Shown here one piece after another: positions 56,567-64,000 of a DNA stretch of 64,000 nt. Each line of letters opens with the position of its first letter. Positions within the stretch are counted from its first letter, which is position 1. Source of the stretch: Vibrio qingdaonensis (GTDB lineage: Bacteria > Pseudomonadota > Gammaproteobacteria > Enterobacterales > Vibrionaceae); the NCBI RefSeq assembly GCF_026191675.1, contig NZ_JAKRRY010000003.1, forward strand, positions 240,810 to 304,809. The letters are read 5' to 3'. The notes beneath the pieces are model-generated. The model saw only the letters and a program-made list of their open reading frames with translations. It did not search any database and was not told the DNA's origin. The translations under genes and the position numbers were made by a program.

Positions 56567-59143
56567 TTAGTTTGCTACGATGTTCAATAGCTTACCAGGA
56601 ACAAAGATAACCTTGCGAATCGTTAGTCCATCTAAGAACTTTTTCGCATTCTCATCGTTGAGTCCTAGCTCACGAACTTGTTCTTCTGTCGCGTCAGCGG
56701 CAACCGTTAGCTTCGCACGTAGCTTACCGTTGATCATAACAACGATCGTTTTCTCGTCTTCAACCAAAGCTTTCTCGTCAAACGTTGGCCATGTTGCCGA
56801 GTCTACGTTTGATTCACCAAGAGCAATCCACATTTCGTAAGAGATGTGCGGCGTCATTGGATAAAGCATGCAAACCACGGCTTTTAGTGCTTCATCAAGG
56901 ATGGCACGGTCTTGCGCTGACTCTTGAGGTGCTTTTGCGAGCTTATTCATCAGCTCCATGATGGCCGCGATTGCCGTATTGAACGTTTGGCGACGGGCGA
57001 TATCGTCGGTTACTTTTGCAATGGTCTTGTGGACATCACGACGAAGTGCTTTCTGATCACCAGATAACGCAGACGCATCAACAGTCTCAGCAGCACCTTT
57101 AGAAGAGTGCGCGTGAACCAATTTCCAAACGCGCTTCAGGAAGCGGTTTGCTCCTTCAACACCAGACTCTTGCCATTCAAGCGTCATGTCTGCAGGCGAT
57201 GCAAACATCATGAATAGACGCACCGTGTCAGCACCGTACTTATCAACCATTTCTTGTGGGTCGATACCGTTATTCTTCGACTTAGACATTTTGATCATGC
57301 CTGAGTGTTCAACTTCGCGACCTTGGTTATCGACAGCTTTTTCGATACGACCTTTGCCATCACGTTCGATAGTTACGTCAGTTGGAGCGATCCACTCTTT
57401 CGTACCTTTCTCGTTCGTGTGGAAGAACGCGTCCGCAAGTACCATGCCTTGACACAAAAGTTGCTTGAACGGTTCATCAGAGGTTACGTAACCCGCATCG
57501 CGTAGCAATTTGTGGAAGAAACGAGAGTAAAGTAAGTGCATACACGCGTGTTCAATACCACCAATGTATTGGTCAACCGGCAGCCAGTAGTTGGCTTTCT
57601 CAGGGTCGAGAATGTCATCGGCTTGTGGTGAGCAGTAACGCGCGTAGTACCAAGACGATTCCATGAAGGTATCGAAGGTGTCAGTCTCACGTAGAGCTGG
57701 TTCGCCGTTGAATGTGGTTTCAGCCCAAGACTTGTCAGCTTTAATAGGGCTAGTGACGCCATCCATGACTACGTCTTCTGGAAGAATGACGGGCAGTTGG
57801 TCTGCTGGTACTGGGTGAACTTCACCGTCTTCAGTGGTGACCATTGGGATTGGCGCGCCCCAGTAACGTTGACGAGATACACCCCAGTCACGTAGACGGA
57901 AGTTAACAGTCTTCTTACCTTTGCCTTCAGTTTCTAGCTTCGTAGCAATGGCATCGAATGCTGCTTGGAAAGCAAGACCATCGAATTCACCAGAATCGAA
58001 CAGTACGCCTTTCTCCGTGTAAGCCGCTTCAGACACGTCTAGATCAGAACCGTCTTCTGGCTTGATCACTGGAATGATATCGATGCCGTACTTAGTGGCG
58101 AACTCGTAGTCACGTTGATCGTGAGCAGGAACCGCCATTACCGCGCCTGTGCCGTAATCCATAAGAACGAAGTTTGCTACATATACAGGAACAACACGAC
58201 CGTTAAGAGGGTGGGTAGCCGTTAGGCCAGTATCCATGCCTTTCTTTTCCATTGTTGCAAGTTCAGCTTCTGCAACTTTAGTGTTACGACACTCTTCAAC
58301 GAATGCGGCAAGTTCAGCGTTGTTCTTCGCGGCTTTCTCTGCCAGCGGATGACCTGCTGCGATACCTACATAAGATACACCCATTAGTGTGTCTGGGCGT
58401 GTTGTGTATACTTCTAGTGGCGCTTCTTCACCGTTAACAGCGAAAGATAGCTCAACACCTTCAGAGCGACCGATCCAGTTGCGCTGCATGGTCTTAACCA
58501 TTTCAGGCCAACCTTCAAGGTTGTCTAGATCGTCTAGTAGCTCTTGCGCGTACTCAGTGATCTTAATGAACCATTGTGGAATTTTCTTTTGTTCTACAGG
58601 CGTATCACAACGCCAGCAGCAACCGTCTTCTACTTGCTCATTAGCCAGTACAGTTTGGTCGTTTGGACACCAGTTAACAGAAGAGGTTTTTTTGTAGACC
58701 AAGCCTTTTTCGTAAAGTTTAGTGAAAAACTCTTGTTCCCAACGGTAGTACTCAGGCGTACAGGTTGCGAATTCACGGCTCCAATCGTAACCAAAACCCA
58801 ATAATTTAAGCTGGTTTTTCATGTACTCAATGTTTTCGTACGTCCACGGTGCTGGGGCAGTATTGTTTTTTACTGCTGCGTTTTCTGCCGGTAGACCAAA
58901 TGCATCCCAACCGATTGGTTGCATGACATTTTTACCTTGCAGGCGTTGGAAGCGTGAAACCACATCACCGATGGTATAGTTACGAACATGACCCATGTGC
59001 AGTCGACCACTTGGGTATGGGAACATAGATAGGCAGTAGAATTTTTCTTTATTTGCGTCTTCACTTACAACAAAGGTTTTATTGTTGTCCCAGTGTTCTT
59101 GAACGTTACGCTCAATCTCTTGCGGGTTGTATTGTTCTTGCAT
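56567..59143 (-). CDS. leuS: Leucyl-tRNA synthetase LeuS
   Basis: Charges tRNA-Leu. The 858 residues match E. coli. The class I HIGH motif is [15 protein letters not shown] near residue 42; KMSKS is [11 protein letters not shown] near residue 618; the editing domain lies between about 220 and 420 ([16 protein letters not shown]). First gene of leuS-lptE-holA. Confidence 0.97.
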   Translation of the reverse strand: MQEQYNPQEIERNVQEHWDNNKTFVVSEDANKEKFYCLSMFPYPSGRLHMGHVRNYTIGDVVSRFQRLQGKNVMQPIGWDAFGLPAENAAVKNNTAPAPWTYENIEYMKNQLKLLGFGYDWSREFATCTPEYYRWEQEFFTKLYEKGLVYKKTSSVNWCPNDQTVLANEQVEDGCCWRCDTPVEQKKIPQWFIKITEYAQELLDDLDNLEGWPEMVKTMQRNWIGRSEGVELSFAVNGEEAPLEVYTTRPDTLMGVSYVGIAAGHPLAEKAAKNNAELAAFVEECRNTKVAEAELATMEKKGMDTGLTATHPLNGRVVPVYVANFVLMDYGTGAVMAVPAHDQRDYEFATKYGIDIIPVIKPEDGSDLDVSEAAYTEKGVLFDSGEFDGLAFQAAFDAIATKLETEGKGKKTVNFRLRDWGVSRQRYWGAPIPMVTTEDGEVHPVPADQLPVILPEDVVMDGVTSPIKADKSWAETTFNGEPALRETDTFDTFMESSWYYARYCSPQADDILDPEKANYWLPVDQYIGGIEHACMHLLYSRFFHKLLRDAGYVTSDEPFKQLLCQGMVLADAFFHTNEKGTKEWIAPTDVTIERDGKGRIEKAVDNQGREVEHSGMIKMSKSKNNGIDPQEMVDKYGADTVRLFMMFASPADMTLEWQESGVEGANRFLKRVWKLVHAHSSKGAAETVDASALSGDQKALRRDVHKTIAKVTDDIARRQTFNTAIAAIMELMNKLAKAPQESAQDRAILDEALKAVVCMLYPMTPHISYEMWIALGESNVDSATWPTFDEKALVEDEKTIVVMINGKLRAKLTVAADATEEQVRELGLNDENAKKFLDGLTIRKVIFVPGKLLNIVAN

Positions 59144-59409
59144 CGATGATTTCCGGTTATCTTGGAATTTGTGAGTTCTGTTAAAACAGAGACTACTAGA
59201 TCATCATAGAATACCTAAAGCAGGCGCGGTCAACAATAGTCAATGTACCCAGAGTCGTTGAAGTTGCCATATTGAATGGTAATGTTAGGCAGAGTGCAGA
59301 CTGATGGGGTAGTCAGTTAGGTGTTATGACGTAGCACGCTATACTTATAAGATTATTCCATTTGTTGTCTAGCGTAAGCTGTGATGATTGTGGCGAAAAA
59401 GGGGGATCT

Positions 59410-59880
59410 ATGCCTAAACGTAAAGCCAGCTATGAAGAGATGTTTGAAGATGTGGTGGATAACCTCAAGCACAGCCCTGAAGAAGTGCAGCATGTGCTCG
59501 AAAAGTCAGGCTCTGTGATTGAAGCCGCGAACGACATGACAAAAGATGAAATGGCGTTGATCTCTGCTTATATCCATTCGGATTTAAAAGAATTTGCTGA
59601 CAACTATGAAGAAAGTAAAAGTGGGCCATTTTATTTGATGGTGGCTAACTCGATTTGGCAAGGACTGTTAGATATCACGGACAAAACGAAAGTTGAGTGG
59701 TTAGAGCTATTTCAGGATCTCGAGCACCAAGGTGTATATAGCGCCGGAGAGATGATCGGTTTTGGGGTGCTGGTATGTGAAGAGTGCGGCCATAAAGCGG
59801 AATACAATCACCCGACAACCATTTCAAATTGCAGCAAGTGCGGTCACAAAACCTTTAATAGGCAGCCTCTTAAGCCTTAA
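59410..59880 (+). CDS. ybeL: Zinc-ribbon protein of the DUF1451 (YbeL) family
   Basis: 156 residues from ATG 59410 (MPKRKASYEEMFEDVVDNLK), behind GGGGGATCT. The middle is helical and acidic; the C-terminus has a four-Cys zinc ribbon (CEECGHKAEYNHPTTISNCSKCGHKTF). It is divergent from leuS as in E. coli. Function unknown. Confidence 0.88.
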   Translation: MPKRKASYEEMFEDVVDNLKHSPEEVQHVLEKSGSVIEAANDMTKDEMALISAYIHSDLKEFADNYEESKSGPFYLMVANSIWQGLLDITDKTKVEWLELFQDLEHQGVYSAGEMIGFGVLVCEECGHKAEYNHPTTISNCSKCGHKTFNRQPLKP

Positions 59881-59949
59881 TCCCATCAATTCATCAGTCC
59901 CTTCTTACTAAGAGGGGGACTGATTCGTGAATTGTTGGAGTTTGCAGGG

Positions 59950-60687
59950 TTATTTGTGCTGTTCTTTAAACTCTTGTACCCACATTGCAGTTGCGCCGCA
60001 AACCGCAATAGGCATCACAAACAAGTTTAAAATTGGGATCGACGTGAATAACGCAACGATTGCGCCAAAGCTGTAACTTTTGCCTTGTTTTCTTTTTAAA
60101 GATAAACGCATATCGTTAAATGGGACCTTATGATTATCAAATGGGTAATCACAATATTGGATCGCTAACATCCAAGCGGTAAAAATAAACCAAAGAAATG
60201 GCGCGATAGTTTGCCCAAGAGCGGGTATTAATAACAGCAGAAAAAGCCCGATCGCTTTTGGTAGTACGTAAAGCAATTTTCGCCACTCTCTTGCCATAAT
60301 TCGTGGCACATCCTTGACGACGCTGAGTATGCCATCATCAGACACTTTTTGTTGAGTGAGGGATTCTTCAACTTTTTCGGCAAGTAGGCCATTAAATGGC
60401 GCAGCAATAAAGTTAGCAAGCGTACTAAAAAAATACGAAAAGGTGGCCAAGATGGTTAACGTCAGCAGCGGCCACAAGACATAACTCAGCCATGATAAAA
60501 ATTCTGGTAAAGCGCCCATCCAACTCTCTATCCAAATATTTAAGTTAGAAAAGAGGTAATACATAGCGGAGCCAACCAATAAAATATTAGCGAGCAAAGG
60601 CATAATCACGTAACGACGAATGCCAGGCGTGAAAGCAAGCTGAAAACCTTGGTGGAAGTAACCAAATCCGGTATTGGCTTTGTTCAA
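59950..60687 (-). CDS. cysZ: Sulfate transporter CysZ
   Basis: Inner-membrane high-affinity sulfate importer that feeds cysteine synthesis. The 245 residues start MNKANTGFGYFHQGFQLAF; hydrophobic helices and the family motif NFIAAPFNGLLAEKVE near residue 90 are visible. Divergent from zipA. Confidence 0.95.
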   Translation of the reverse strand: MNKANTGFGYFHQGFQLAFTPGIRRYVIMPLLANILLVGSAMYYLFSNLNIWIESWMGALPEFLSWLSYVLWPLLTLTILATFSYFFSTLANFIAAPFNGLLAEKVEESLTQQKVSDDGILSVVKDVPRIMAREWRKLLYVLPKAIGLFLLLLIPALGQTIAPFLWFIFTAWMLAIQYCDYPFDNHKVPFNDMRLSLKRKQGKSYSFGAIVALFTSIPILNLFVMPIAVCGATAMWVQEFKEQHK

Positions 60688-60871
60688 AGTTGAGCTCCTT
60701 TATAGTGATTTAGCAGGGCTTTAGGGCGACTATAACAAAAAAGGTCAGAGGAAATCACAAACTTCTTATACTAAGGTGTTCTATTAATAGGTAGAGTTTT
60801 GGTAAAGTAGGTCAGTTGGAAGTGTTTAAGCACTTCAATAAGGACTATTTTTATAACATTGAGAGCAAACA

Positions 60872-61888
60872 ATGCAGGAATTGCGATTCGTACTCATTAT
60901 TGTCGGTGCCTTAGCCATAGCGGCGCTGTTGTTTCATGGCTTATGGTCAAGCAAGAAAGAAGGCCAGAAAAAATTTGCTGATCGACCTTTGGGAAATATC
61001 GATGAGACATCAGATGATGATCATTATGTGGCACCAGAAGATGATTTTGAGATCGTGCGTAAGGTTAAAAGCGAACCTGATTTTGGTTTGAACCAACAAG
61101 CACCCGCGTTTGATCCTCTTGATGATGCTCTCGATGATGTCGTTGTGTCGGACGGACCGACTCACTATGAGAACCGTCGGGATAGGACGAATTCGTTGAC
61201 GGCCTCCTATGAAACTGACGATATGCCATCATTTAGTGCGAAAGAAACGGCAGATGATTTAGAGCCACTGGATCTAAAAGAGCCTAAGATCGACCTTGAT
61301 GCTATCGATGTGGTTACGCCACAGGTAGAGCGTTTCGATGAGGTCGTGTCATCACAAGCATTTTCTGATGTTGATGAGAATCAACCAGTCTCGAATGCTC
61401 AGGACAAGGTTGTGGCGCCAAGCACACCCAAAGAGTCAGAGATTAGTGAGCCCGAAGAACCGGAAATGCAAGTGTTGGTGATGAATGTACACTGCGCTGG
61501 TAATGAACCGTTTATCGGCAGTAAGCTATTCGATAGCATGCGTCAAAACGGCCTGATTTACGGTGATATGGATATATTCCACCGTCATGCCGATCTATCT
61601 GGAACGGGGAAGGTCCTCTTCAGTGTCGCGAATATGATGCAGCCAGGTACACTTCAGCATGATGATCCAGAGACCTTTACCACCAAGGGGATTTCATTCT
61701 TTATGACGTTGCCATGTTTTGGCGAAGCTGAGCAAAACTTTAAGCTCATGCTTAGAACCGCACAACAGATCGCGGACGATGTCAGTGGCAATGTGTTGGA
61801 TGACCAGCGTAACTTACTCACCCCAACTCGCATTGATGCCTATAAGAAACAGATTCAGGATTTTAACCGCTTAAAAGCGGGTGCGTAA
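60872..61888 (+). CDS. zipA: Cell division protein ZipA
   Basis: Anchors FtsZ to the inner membrane. 338 residues: one N-terminal helix (about 6-26), an acidic flexible linker (about 30-200, rich in Asp, Glu, Pro and Ser) and the C-terminal FtsZ-binding domain starting at [19 protein letters not shown]. It is upstream of ligA. Confidence 0.95.
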   Translation: MQELRFVLIIVGALAIAALLFHGLWSSKKEGQKKFADRPLGNIDETSDDDHYVAPEDDFEIVRKVKSEPDFGLNQQAPAFDPLDDALDDVVVSDGPTHYENRRDRTNSLTASYETDDMPSFSAKETADDLEPLDLKEPKIDLDAIDVVTPQVERFDEVVSSQAFSDVDENQPVSNAQDKVVAPSTPKESEISEPEEPEMQVLVMNVHCAGNEPFIGSKLFDSMRQNGLIYGDMDIFHRHADLSGTGKVLFSVANMMQPGTLQHDDPETFTTKGISFFMTLPCFGEAEQNFKLMLRTAQQIADDVSGNVLDDQRNLLTPTRIDAYKKQIQDFNRLKAGA

Positions 61889-61905
61889 CATAACCATTTA
61901 TTAGT

Positions 61906-63965
<2,060 letters not shown>

Positions 63966-63981
63966 TAGTTATTCAGTGATA

Positions 63982-64000
63982 TAAAAGGAGCCTCTTATGA
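63982..64000 (+). promoter_or_regulatory. Ribosome site and start of the next gene
   Basis: AAAAGGAG followed at seven bases by ATG (63997) marks the start of a gene cut off by the window edge. Only its first four bases are visible, so its product is unknown. Confidence 0.6.

Overview
The window looks like a piece of the larger chromosome of a Vibrio species. The products and gene order match the Vibrionaceae core: nagC-nagA divergent from nagE, then glnS, fur, fldA-DUF2788-ybfF-seqA-pgm, gcvB/gcvA, metNIQ-gmhB, treR-treB-treC, and glyA through lipA, dacA, mrdA, holA and leuS to zipA and ligA. Species cannot be fixed by eye. I see no rRNA, tRNA, IS element, prophage, integron or CRISPR array. 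The window is coding-dense and mostly housekeeping.

Layout. 1-6.2 kb: the 3' end of the galactose ABC permease mglC, then galE-galT-galK-galM (Leloir pathway) with a perfect 16-bp GalR-type operator in front, and convergent galR. 6.5-13.8 kb: an orphan nnrS, asnB, a CPA2 cation/proton antiporter, and nagA-nagC. 13.8-15.8 kb: a 478-bp divergent control region with NagC-like and CRP-like sites, then nagE. 16-23.1 kb: glnS, fur, a DUF4442 protein, fldA, a DUF2788 membrane protein, ybfF, seqA and pgm. 23.1-26.5 kb: the small RNA GcvB, opposite the overlapping cluster gcvA-hydrolase-ygdD-rlmM. 26.6-33.8 kb (minus strand): xni, ppnN, two adjacent proteins with degenerate GGDEF domains, and queF. 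33.9-38.7 kb: syd, a DUF2310 zinc-ribbon protein, metNIQ with three tandem MetJ boxes, and gmhB. 38.8-44.3 kb: an MliC-like lipoprotein, the trehalose PTS operon with two TreR-type operators, and yitT. 44.7-64 kb: glyA with a PurR box, a small lipoprotein, lipA-lipB-ybeD, the cell-wall elongation set dacA-rlpA-mrdB-mrdA with rlmH and rsfS, holA, lptE, leuS, a DUF1451 zinc-ribbon protein, cysZ, zipA, ligA and the first bases of the next gene.

How the genes work together. Three sugar modules (galactose, N-acetylglucosamine, trehalose) each carry their own repressor with recognisable operators. The methionine, purine/one-carbon and amino-acid regulons (MetJ, PurR, GcvB) are also visible. The cell-wall block pairs the PBP2/RodA synthase with PBP5 and RlpA, and the lipoate pair lipB-lipA follows ybeD as in enterobacteria.

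I did not find a clearly new multi-gene system. The best points for a second look are: the tandem pair of GGDEF proteins that appear unable to make c-di-GMP; the GcvB gene; the xni start codon sitting directly on a terminator U-tract; the treC-glyA interval that in V. cholerae (from memory) holds the vps/rbm biofilm cluster but here holds only yitT; no nadD between holA and rsfS; and several unexplained intergenic repeats and hairpins.
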